The notes under the pieces are model-generated. The model saw nothing but the letters and a program-made list of their open reading frames with translations. It was not told the origin of the DNA and did not search any database. This document shows, one piece after another, positions 7,946-14,598 of a stretch of DNA of 14,598 nt. The stretch is from JAVEVH01 sp034005145. Lineage in GTDB: Bacteria > Patescibacteriota > Dojkabacteria > SC72. Position numbers and translations under genes: made by a program. Location: NCBI GenBank assembly GCA_034005145.1, contig JAVEVH010000016.1:1-14598 (forward strand), in the 5' to 3' direction. Position 1 is the first letter of the stretch; each line of letters begins with the position of its first letter.

Positions 7946-10237
7946 TTATAGTTTTTCCCTTAGTTTAGTAATTAAATTCTTTGTTGTAAGTATAATACCT
8001 TGTCTCTTAACTACCACAAGCTTGCTTTTTACTATTCTCAAAGGATTACTGATTCTCCATAACAGAGAGCTTTGAATTCCTTTCTGAATATCTTCCATTT
8101 GCTTCTCAATTGCATTTTCATACATCATGACGATTTTTTTAGTTTCTTCATTAAACTTTACTGTTTCTCCTTCAACTTTCTCTGACTGTAATACCCTCTC
8201 TATTAAGTTCTCCCACTTAGAAAGAACTTCCTCACCACTGTAATTATCAACCATTTTTAAAGATGCTTTACTAAAGGACCTGTATTTCTCTTCATCTTTA
8301 ATTAGCTCTAAAACTCGTTCGGCCATTAAATTAATATCCCCTGCTTTGATTACATAACCATTTACACCATCATCAACAATTTCTCCAGGTCCACCATCAT
8401 CAAATACTACAGAAGGAACTCCAAATGTAGCTGCTTCTATCACAGACAATCCAAAACCTTCTCTTTCAGAAGTTACAAGATTAAGAGAGCTTTCTTCATA
8501 ATATTTTTCAATATCTTTTACTTCTCCTGTGAACACAATACTCTTTTCTTGTATGTCCAATCTTTTTATCAAATCATTTACAATCTCTCCAGTTGGAGCT
8601 TTCATATTTAAATTGTAAGGACCAACAATATAAAGTTTAGTATTAGGACTTTTTCTCAATACTTTTGCAAAAACTTCAAGTAATCGATCAATACGCTTTT
8701 GTTCTGAATTAAATCTACCAACAGATAATAAATTGATTACTCTATCCTTCTCTTTTAACTTTATTGGTGAATTTATAGATACTGGATTATTAATATGAAA
8801 AACATTACTAGAGAATGCAGAGCATACCATAGCGCTTAGATGTGACAACCAAATAACGGCAGATACTTTCTGATATATTTCTTTTCTTACTTTATTAACT
8901 TCTTTTAATTCTAAATCATAAAGTGGTAGGAAATAGTTTTCATGATTCCACATTATTACTTTTGTACCAAGCTTTTCTATCTTCTCATAAAGATTAAGAA
9001 GTGGAACAAAACAGTTATTACTACCAACAAAGATATCTGCACCAAGCAATCTAAGTAATTCTGGAATTATTGGGAAATCATACTCTTCTATTTCAACGTA
9101 TCTTACTTTTTCACCAAGTTTATATCCCTGTTCATTCCCATCCTCTTTTATCGTGCATAGAACTACATCGTACTTTTCTGAGAGTAGTGAAGTAATGGTA
9201 GATATAACCCTATTCATACCTCCTCTGTCATACCAATTTCCAGTAAAGAATACTATTCTGGGTTTCTTTTTTAAATCAAATTTAAGAACATTTTCTAAGA
9301 GTTGAATTGAGGGGTTCTCTTCGTATATATATTCAGATATTTCTTTTAGAATATCTTTTGACTTATTAGTTCTATATAGATTGAGATACTCTTCGAGTAT
9401 CTTACCTTTTAAATAAAGAATAAATCCGTGATATAGGGTTTTTGATTTAAATGATTTATACAAATCTTTGTAAAACTCTATTACATCACCAGACAAAGAG
9501 ATTTTCACTTGATCAGGAGTATTTTCTACACTCTTTTCCCAAAATAAATCGCATTCTTCTATATGTTTCTCTATATTTGCCCTACTTTCTTGATCGGGGT
9601 GTGCTCTTGATTTTAATACAATACTTCCCTCGTAGTATATATCTGCATTTTGAAGTATACGAAACCATAAATCATAGTCTTGTGTTGTAGGAAGATCTTT
9701 ATTAAAAGTTCCAACTCTTTTGAAATGTGTTTTATGAACAAGCATTGTACAACCATTTAGTAGTAAGTGAAAAAAAGGGAATAACGGCTTATTAAGGGAT
9801 TCTAAGTCATATTCTTTCTCGAAATTAGCATCTTCTACTTTTTCTCCAAGAGCATTTATAATTTCGTATTTTGAATAAATAACGGTTTCTTTATTCTTTA
9901 ACTTTGATAAAGCTTCTATCTGTTTCTCTACTTTCTCTGGATAATATACATCGTCGTGACTTAACCAAGAGAAATACTCCCCCTCCATCTTCTCTATGCC
10001 CATGTTCAATGCACTAGCTGGCCCTCCATTCTCTTTTAAAAAGTATCGTATCTTCTTTCCGTAGCTCTTACATATCTCATCTGTCTTACCCCCATCTGTA
10101 CTACCATCATTGATTACTATTACCTCTACATTGTCATAGGTTTGAGATAGGGCACTGTCTATAGCCTCTTTTACATAGTTACTACCATTGTAGACTGGGA
10201 TTACGATACTTACTTTAGGATTAAAATGTTTCTTCAT
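7946..10237 (-). CDS. two-domain GT2-GT4 glycosyltransferase
   Basis: A 763-residue fusion. The N-terminal GT2 domain (about 7-240) has VSIVIPVYNGS, INDGSTDGG at 42-50, SHDD at 93-96 and TQDYDLW at 185-191. After a helical linker (about 245-320), a GT-B domain of family GT4 covers 325-685: PRIVFFTGNWYDRGG at its start, VGRFNSEQKRID at 506-517 and the donor-site EX7E motif from Glu593 to Glu601 in EREGFGLSVIEA, then DDGGPGEIV. A tail with LLWRISNPLR at 725-734 is often seen on glycan-operon transferases. The inverting GT2 and retaining GT4 halves would each add one sugar, so one polypeptide could build a disaccharide (inference). It follows the DUF115-like gene by 21 bases with no recognisable ribosome site. 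Residues 6-106 are duplicated in the next gene. Confidence 0.94.
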   Translation of the reverse strand: MKKHFNPKVSIVIPVYNGSNYVKEAIDSALSQTYDNVEVIVINDGSTDGGKTDEICKSYGKKIRYFLKENGGPASALNMGIEKMEGEYFSWLSHDDVYYPEKVEKQIEALSKLKNKETVIYSKYEIINALGEKVEDANFEKEYDLESLNKPLFPFFHLLLNGCTMLVHKTHFKRVGTFNKDLPTTQDYDLWFRILQNADIYYEGSIVLKSRAHPDQESRANIEKHIEECDLFWEKSVENTPDQVKISLSGDVIEFYKDLYKSFKSKTLYHGFILYLKGKILEEYLNLYRTNKSKDILKEISEYIYEENPSIQLLENVLKFDLKKKPRIVFFTGNWYDRGGMNRVISTITSLLSEKYDVVLCTIKEDGNEQGYKLGEKVRYVEIEEYDFPIIPELLRLLGADIFVGSNNCFVPLLNLYEKIEKLGTKVIMWNHENYFLPLYDLELKEVNKVRKEIYQKVSAVIWLSHLSAMVCSAFSSNVFHINNPVSINSPIKLKEKDRVINLLSVGRFNSEQKRIDRLLEVFAKVLRKSPNTKLYIVGPYNLNMKAPTGEIVNDLIKRLDIQEKSIVFTGEVKDIEKYYEESSLNLVTSEREGFGLSVIEAATFGVPSVVFDDGGPGEIVDDGVNGYVIKAGDINLMAERVLELIKDEEKYRSFSKASLKMVDNYSGEEVLSKWENLIERVLQSEKVEGETVKFNEETKKIVMMYENAIEKQMEDIQKGIQSSLLWRISNPLRIVKSKLVVVKRQGIILTTKNLITKLREKL
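9921..10222 (-). repeat. direct repeat copy B (GT2 nucleotide-binding half-domain)
   Basis: This is the partner of 7581-7882, ungapped and about 95% identical, encoding residues 6-106 of the GT2-GT4 protein. Twelve of the 14 base differences are silent. The other two fall in a single codon, giving Lys35 in copy A and Asp35 in copy B. Confidence 0.93.
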
Positions 10238-10258
10238 TACAAATAATTTGTAAAGAAT

Positions 10259-11041
10259 TTATTTAACTTCATAATCAGAAATATCACGTACAATTTCATT
10301 AAAATCCTTAAAATCGAAAAATTGTAATTTTCCAATCTTCGAACAATTATACACTTTGAGATTCTTTTTATTACTCTTGATATATTTATCATAAAACCAC
10401 TTCCATGCAGGTAGATGCCATATCAAAGCACCAGGCTTATTGTATGTAGTACCCTTACCGTAGTAATCTTTTCTGAAATGATTTGGATCATTATCACTTT
10501 TCGAAACAAACTGCCCATTTATTAATTCAACACCCTTCACCTTCTCCTCGTAGTTTGCATCACAACCAAGCAAGTAAACCTCTTTAAATCTCAAAAGACT
10601 AATCGCAACTTGCAATCCAAATAAACCAGAATTGGAGACTGCCAATTTCCCCAAAAAATTCAAATCAGGTTCCTTGGGAGTATCTTCCTTAATTTCTACA
10701 ATTGAGGTTTTTTTTGATTTAAGATATGTTCTAGACATTTCGTCTGCTGAGAAAAAAAATCTATTGATATTAGAGTTCTCAATAAGATTCCTATATTCTT
10801 CCTTATTGTCATTATTTACAACATGGTCTAAACCAGCAAAATATGTGGGTTCAAAACCCCAGTCATCAAAAGCTATATAAGATCTGTTAAAAGACATGGT
10901 ATAGCATTTCTTTAATTTTGTAATATCACAACTACTCAGCGAAGGACCGGATCCAAGTATAAATAGGGGCTTCTCTTTTCTTTTTTCCCTTCTAAGCAAG
11001 AAATTGCTAGACAATAATCTGTTATTAAAAAGTTCTTTCAT
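10259..11041 (-). CDS. DUF115/MptE-like protein with GT42-like motifs, possible glycosyltransferase
   Basis: A 260-residue soluble protein. The N-terminal glycine-rich loop FILGSGPSLSS at 27-37, the segment FEPTYFAGLDH at 63-73, SNSGLFGLQVAISLL at 136-150 and KEVYLLGCDANY at 153-164 follow the layout of the DUF115 (MptE-like) family and of GT42 sialyltransferases such as Campylobacter Cst-II, which share GxGPSL, an SG helix and a LxGxD strand. A His209 in IWHLPAWKW lies roughly where GT42 enzymes carry their late catalytic histidine. That correspondence is my reading of the pattern, not an alignment. Its place between a methyltransferase and glycosyltransferases supports a role in glycan assembly. 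Sialic acid as the donor is not supported by anything else in the window. Its start is well set by a good ribosome site. Confidence 0.75.
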   Translation of the reverse strand: MKELFNNRLLSSNFLLRREKRKEKPLFILGSGPSLSSCDITKLKKCYTMSFNRSYIAFDDWGFEPTYFAGLDHVVNNDNKEEYRNLIENSNINRFFFSADEMSRTYLKSKKTSIVEIKEDTPKEPDLNFLGKLAVSNSGLFGLQVAISLLRFKEVYLLGCDANYEEKVKGVELINGQFVSKSDNDPNHFRKDYYGKGTTYNKPGALIWHLPAWKWFYDKYIKSNKKNLKVYNCSKIGKLQFFDFKDFNEIVRDISDYEVK

Positions 11042-11042
11042 T

Positions 11043-11945
11043 TTATTTCCTTTCTTTATATTTTTTATTAAATGCTACGAAAGTATTTAAGTCTCCCGCG
11101 AAATTCTCCAAATTCTCTATAGTAAAACTATCTAGATGTTTTTCAATATCTTTAAATCCTGAATGAGTTTCTCCAAGGATTATATCAAATTTATTCAACA
11201 ATTTTTTTTCTGCTAAATTTGAGATTATTTCATATTCAGATCCCTCGACATCTATTTTTAAGATATAATTACTGTTCGGGAATTCTTTTAAATATTTATT
11301 AATCTCACTACTAGCTTCTTTAACTTTCACTTTCTTCTCTCTAACTCCATGTTTTCTCTCCTCCGACCAATATTTTAAATAGAAATCCTCTCTTATAGTA
11401 CTAACCCCATCATCATTCTTCAGATATCGTAAAGTTGCTTCCTCCGACTTACCAGCCAAACCAAATGTATTTGACTTTATCTTATGAAATAGTAGATTGT
11501 TCAGTATCCTATTCTCGTCAATATACTCACTTAATTCATCATTCACCTCATATCCTATTACCATCTTAATATTCTGTTGCATTGCAAACCACATACTAGA
11601 ATAACCCTTATTCATACCAATATCGAAGACTAAATAACCATTCTCGCTTTCGGGCAGAGTAAAGTCATAGTTCCTGTAAGCAAAAATCTGAACAATAGTA
11701 GCAACAGAGTAATCCGAAACTAATGTGTATCTTTCATTATATTTAAAGTATATTTTACCTTCCTTTTGATTATGAGATAGATATTTTATTTTATTTTTCT
11801 TACACGAATCATATAGGGATACAATTTCTATATTTAGTTTGTAAAAGAAGGAACTATCAAATCGGAAAAATCTAAGGACATTAATCTTTTTTATTAAGCC
11901 AATGCCGTTTGATAATAGAAACTTTTTTAATGTAAAAAATGACAC
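11043..11945 (-). CDS. FkbM-family SAM-dependent methyltransferase
   Basis: A 300-residue class I methyltransferase. The SAM-binding motif VFDIGMNKGYSS is at 106-117, followed by an acidic ribose-contact strand (IGYEVND, 130-136). KIDVEGSEYEI at 230-240 is the diagnostic FkbM signature. FkbM enzymes methylate hydroxyls, often on sugars, and are frequent in glycan operons, so O-methylation of the exported polysaccharide is the likely role (inference). The first ~95 residues are not clearly part of the fold and are rich in aromatic and basic residues. The start is GTG at 11945, 11 bases after the SGNH gene, without a visible ribosome site; no better in-frame start is apparent. The end overlaps the ribosome site of the next gene. 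Confidence 0.9.
   Translation of the reverse strand: MSFFTLKKFLLSNGIGLIKKINVLRFFRFDSSFFYKLNIEIVSLYDSCKKNKIKYLSHNQKEGKIYFKYNERYTLVSDYSVATIVQIFAYRNYDFTLPESENGYLVFDIGMNKGYSSMWFAMQQNIKMVIGYEVNDELSEYIDENRILNNLLFHKIKSNTFGLAGKSEEATLRYLKNDDGVSTIREDFYLKYWSEERKHGVREKKVKVKEASSEINKYLKEFPNSNYILKIDVEGSEYEIISNLAEKKLLNKFDIILGETHSGFKDIEKHLDSFTIENLENFAGDLNTFVAFNKKYKERK
11048..11053 (-). promoter_or_regulatory. Shine-Dalgarno site of the DUF115-like gene
   Basis: On the minus strand AAAGGA lies six bases before the ATG at 11041, inside the last codons of the methyltransferase gene. It is the clearest ribosome-binding site in the window and fixes this start. The upstream stop and this ATG are one base apart (TAAAATG), so translation is probably coupled. 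Confidence 0.7.
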
Positions 11946-11956
11946 GATAGATGTCG

Positions 11957-12649
11957 TTAATTTATCTTTTTCTCAATCTGTTTAAGTATATAATCACTGC
12001 CTGCTTTGTTCGGATGCATATTATCAAAAGTGTATTTCTTAATTTCCTCTTCATTCCAAATCATTAGATTTATTATCTTGTTCTTTCCTAATAGAGAAAT
12101 GAATAAATCAGAGTATTCCTCGATAATATGGATATTTTTCGGTCTATCTTTCCAATAGTTACCATTCCAGTTGGGTACTATTTTGTTGCTACTTATCCAT
12201 ATTAAATTTGGAATTTTATTTAATTCCGGAATCAAATATCTCTCTGCCATATCGAGTGAATATAAATTTATAGTCTTGTCACCTTCGTATTCCAAGCCGA
12301 AGTCTTTAGACAAATAATCCTTTATAGTCTTTTCACCAAATATCTTGTCGAATATTTGCTTTTTATCAGGATAGATATTTTCATTCGCTATTTTTTGATG
12401 CCGAGGGGAATGATCAACAATTCCAGTATGAAGTATAATAAAATCATATTTATTTAAATCTTTATTCTGAACAAGATTTATAAAATCCAATGTTGTAGTC
12501 CATTTCTCAGGGCAAAGATATTTTTCCACATTATATTTTTTCGAAAGTAACACCCCGTAGTGGTCATAATCTAGTTGACCCGGAATATTATCACCTCTAC
12601 TATCAGTGTATAATAACACCTTTTTCGTTTTCTTAAACAATCCGAACAT
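11957..12649 (-). CDS. SGNH/GDSL-like hydrolase, possible glycan acyl-modifying enzyme
   Basis: A 230-residue protein without a signal peptide or membrane helix, so probably cytoplasmic. The first strand ends in LLYTDSRGDN at 12-21, where Ser17 follows an Asp as in the GDS block of SGNH hydrolases. Near the C-terminus DNMHPNKAG at 209-217 supplies the Asp209-x-x-His212 pair of block V, with the usual helix after it. The central strand FIILHTGIVDHSPR at 70-83 sits where the block III G-x-N-D motif would be but lacks its asparagine. Members in glycan operons add or remove acetyl groups or act on other esters. The substrate here is unknown, and the cytoplasmic location leaves a precursor or undecorated chain as candidates. 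It begins 19 bases after the GT2 gene with no ribosome site seen. Confidence 0.75.
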   Translation of the reverse strand: MFGLFKKTKKVLLYTDSRGDNIPGQLDYDHYGVLLSKKYNVEKYLCPEKWTTTLDFINLVQNKDLNKYDFIILHTGIVDHSPRHQKIANENIYPDKKQIFDKIFGEKTIKDYLSKDFGLEYEGDKTINLYSLDMAERYLIPELNKIPNLIWISSNKIVPNWNGNYWKDRPKNIHIIEEYSDLFISLLGKNKIINLMIWNEEEIKKYTFDNMHPNKAGSDYILKQIEKKIN

Positions 12650-12668
12650 ATTAATAACTAGATAGATA

Positions 12669-13685
12669 TTATTGACGGAATATTAAATTTCTTATTTTCT
12701 TTGGCAACCATAATAATTTTTCCCCGAACCTATATGTCTTGGAGGTAATTAACTTATGATATCTTAATTCTGATTCTTGTAAGAGGTTGTTCAACCTGTT
12801 CTCCTCCTCTAAATGTACCTTAAGCTCTTCTTTATGCGTATTAAGTATTTCTTCCTTTCTTTTAGAGAATTCATTTTCTATATCCGAAATATAAAAAGAA
12901 TCAACGAGCTGCCTTAAATACTTCTCTTGTTGTGAATTGAACTTTTCTGAATCTTCCGTTTTTATAAAATTTTCTGCGATATAAGCGACAGCCCTAGCAA
13001 CCCAATAAAACATAAATTCTTTATTCTTAGTCATATTTCCAGATTGAATTCTGTAAAACGCAAAGGTTTTATCTAAGTATTTAAAACTACAACCTTTCTT
13101 TGCAATCGTAACCCACATAATCCAATCCTCAATAGCTTTAAATCCTTCAATAAAAGGCCCTGGTTTATCAAAGATAGATTTTTTAAATAACCCACAATGT
13201 ATTGGAATACTCAAACCTCTCTGCCATTTATATACAAAATCATCAAAAGGATTATTACCTAACTTATCCTCCATCTGAGACTCCGAGTATTTTTGAGACT
13301 CATCATAAAAATATTTATAATTTGTATAGGAGACATCTAGTGAATTATCCTCCTTAAATTCTTTAATCTGTGCTTCAAATTTTCTCTCATCTAGAAAATC
13401 ATCAGCATCTAGAAATTGTATTAAATCACCAGTAGATAGCTGAAAACCATAATTTCTTGTACTTGCTAATCCTTGGTTTTTTGTATGGTAAACCTTTGTA
13501 TTAGGTTTCTTATAATTTTTTAGTAAATTATTTGTAAATTCATCTGTAGAGCCATCATTTATGATGATAATTTCAAAGTTCTGATATGTTTGCTTGAGTA
13601 CAGAATCCACTGCATCGTCAACAAATTTTCCCTGGTTATAACATGGGATGATAACTGAAATTTTTCCACTTTGATCTTTGTCCAT
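12669..13685 (-). CDS. GT2 glycosyltransferase with coiled-coil C-terminus
   Basis: A 338-residue single-domain GT2 enzyme. The fold opens with ISVIIPCYNQGKFV at 9-22, INDGSTDEF at 42-50 follows, DADD at 93-96 is the metal-binding DxD, and AIEDWIMW at 184-191 contains the probable catalytic base. From about 245 to 312 the chain is highly charged and helical, likely a coiled coil. It ends in a basic, aromatic stretch (ITSKTYRFGEKLLWLPKK, 313-330) of a kind often found on O-antigen transferases, perhaps for membrane or partner contact. A GAGAG lies a few bases before the ATG as a modest ribosome site. The 88-base gap to the epimerase gene is the longest in the window and could hold a promoter, but I see no convincing one. 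Confidence 0.93.
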   Translation of the reverse strand: MDKDQSGKISVIIPCYNQGKFVDDAVDSVLKQTYQNFEIIIINDGSTDEFTNNLLKNYKKPNTKVYHTKNQGLASTRNYGFQLSTGDLIQFLDADDFLDERKFEAQIKEFKEDNSLDVSYTNYKYFYDESQKYSESQMEDKLGNNPFDDFVYKWQRGLSIPIHCGLFKKSIFDKPGPFIEGFKAIEDWIMWVTIAKKGCSFKYLDKTFAFYRIQSGNMTKNKEFMFYWVARAVAYIAENFIKTEDSEKFNSQQEKYLRQLVDSFYISDIENEFSKRKEEILNTHKEELKVHLEEENRLNNLLQESELRYHKLITSKTYRFGEKLLWLPKKIRNLIFRQ

Positions 13686-13773
13686 TTGCTCTCTTTTATT
13701 TTAAGAAACTATTCTTGGTCTCAGTAGACTCACCTAAGTTTTACAAAAAAATAGGCAGAAGCATTTTCGCAAT

Positions 13774-14598
13774 TTAATACCTCTTCCATACAGTCCTATT
13801 AATATGTCCTGTATAACTTAATATTATTCTTACAACCTTTGCAGCTAATATCTCATTATTATAATCATCTACTACCCTCATTCTTATTCCCTGTTCTGTA
13901 ACTACCCTTATTGAATTAACAACACTCTCTTTATCTAAGTTACTCATGATAACAGTACCCTCATCCATACCCTCAGGTCTCTCATGTGCTTGCCTTACAG
14001 TAATTGCAGGAAATCCTAACAATGATGACTCTTCTGATATTGTTCCACTATCAGAAATAACACAAAAAGCATTCTCTTGTAATTTAATATAATCAGCAAA
14101 ACCTAAAGGCTTCATAATCCTTACTAAAGGATTAAACACAATATCACCACTATCTATCTTCTTTTGTGTTCTAGGATGAGTAGAGAAAATAATAGGCATA
14201 TTGTACTTCTCTGCTACAGCATTAATAGACTCTACTAAAGATTGTAAATTCTTAGGATCATCTAAATTCTCTTCCCTATGAGTACTAAGCACAAAGTAAT
14301 TCTTAGGCTCAAGATCCAATTCTTCTAATACCTTACTATTCTTTATGCTCTCTTCATTCTTCTTTAGAACCTCTCTCATACTACTACCAACTTTAATAAC
14401 TGTTTCTGCAGGAATACCCTCTGCTACAAGATATCTTCTTGCATGCTCTGTAATAGTCATATTTATATCACTCAAATGATCAACAATCTTTCTGTTAATC
14501 TCTTCTGGTACTCTCTGATCAAAACATCTATTACCTGCTTCCATATGAAATACAGGTATTTTGTTTCTCTTTGCAGATATAACAGCTAAGCAAGAGTT
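13774..14598 (-). CDS. wecB: non-hydrolysing UDP-HexNAc 2-epimerase (WecB/FnlC family), N-terminus beyond window
   Basis: The frame is open to the window edge, giving the last 274 residues of an enzyme usually about 370 long, so roughly the first 100 are missing. An in-frame ATG at 14544 is internal, because 18 codons of conserved family sequence precede it (NSCLAVISAKRNKIPVF). The active-site segment FHMEAGNRCFDQRVPEE, then INRKIVDH, STHPRTQKK, ISDSGTISEES and the C-terminal NRTVW place it in the UDP-GlcNAc 2-epimerase family (GT-B fold, cytoplasmic). It inverts C2 of a UDP-N-acetylhexosamine. The HMEAGNRCFDQR wording and the later GSSMREVL are closer to the FnlC/WbjD/CapG branch, which makes UDP-N-acetyl-L-fucosamine, than to E. 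coli WecB, which makes UDP-ManNAc; this finer assignment is tentative. It is the first visible gene of the operon. Confidence 0.92.
   Translation of the reverse strand, partial: NSCLAVISAKRNKIPVFHMEAGNRCFDQRVPEEINRKIVDHLSDINMTITEHARRYLVAEGIPAETVIKVGSSMREVLKKNEESIKNSKVLEELDLEPKNYFVLSTHREENLDDPKNLQSLVESINAVAEKYNMPIIFSTHPRTQKKIDSGDIVFNPLVRIMKPLGFADYIKLQENAFCVISDSGTISEESSLLGFPAITVRQAHERPEGMDEGTVIMSNLDKESVVNSIRVVTEQGIRMRVVDDYNNEILAAKVVRIILSYTGHINRTVWKRY

Noticed and set aside
13741..13773. A run of seven T on the minus strand after the epimerase gene, possible terminator
   Set aside because: No stable GC-rich stem precedes the run, so it does not qualify as an intrinsic terminator.
13774..14544. 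Epimerase starting at the ATG at 14544
   Set aside because: The 18 codons upstream encode conserved family sequence and the frame stays open to the window end, so that ATG is an internal methionine in the HMEAGNR motif.

Overview
The window is one unbroken run of twelve same-strand genes, all on the minus strand, so it reads from position 14598 down to 1. It looks like the distal part of a surface-polysaccharide operon: sugar-nucleotide epimerase, glycan assembly and modification, an ABC polysaccharide exporter, then a secreted subtilisin-like protease with a repeat domain, and the start of a small membrane protein. Both terminal genes are cut by the window ends. The eleven gaps between neighbours are 1 to 88 bases long and none holds a convincing terminator, so a single transcript is likely, perhaps with an internal promoter near 7930. 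No stretch of 300 bases lacks a gene, and I see no rRNA, tRNA, transposase, integrase or CRISPR array.

Organism: an AT-rich bacterium using the standard code in which TGA is a stop (the GT8 gene ends in TGA), with few recognisable Shine-Dalgarno sites and with TTG and GTG starts at two genes. The compact gene packing, the style of the subtilase and the ABC-exported glycan would suit a Candidate Phyla Radiation (Patescibacteria) genome such as Dojkabacteria or Microgenomates. That is an impression, not a demonstration. A UGA-recoding lineage (Gracilibacteria, Absconditabacteria) is disfavoured.

Layout in transcription order. 14598-13774: 3' two thirds of a non-hydrolysing UDP-HexNAc 2-epimerase of the WecB/FnlC family. 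13685-12669: GT2 glycosyltransferase with a coiled-coil tail. 12649-11957: SGNH-type hydrolase or acyl-modifying enzyme. 11945-11043: FkbM-type methyltransferase. 11041-10259: DUF115/MptE-like protein with GT42-like motifs. 10237-7946: GT2-GT4 fusion. 7897-6134: GT2-GT2 fusion. 6103-5045: GT8. 5002-4238 and 4236-3499: Wzm permease and a short Wzt ATPase. 3468-193: secreted S8 protease with six 57-residue FG-GAP-like repeats. 175-1: start of a DUF456-like membrane protein.

How they fit together (inference): the epimerase supplies an N-acetylated sugar nucleotide. Several glycosyltransferases, two of them double-domain proteins that could build repeat units, make a chain in the cytoplasm, which the methyltransferase and SGNH protein may decorate. 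Wzm/Wzt exports the finished chain. The protease is exported separately by its signal peptide, and its calcium-binding repeat domain may hold it on the cell surface, perhaps on the glycan itself. No initiating phosphoglycosyltransferase is present, so the operon probably extends upstream past 14598.

The most striking sequence-level observation is a ~302-bp direct repeat, about 95% identical, covering the nucleotide-sugar-binding half of the first GT2 domain in both fusion glycosyltransferases. It points to domain shuffling or gene conversion between neighbouring genes.
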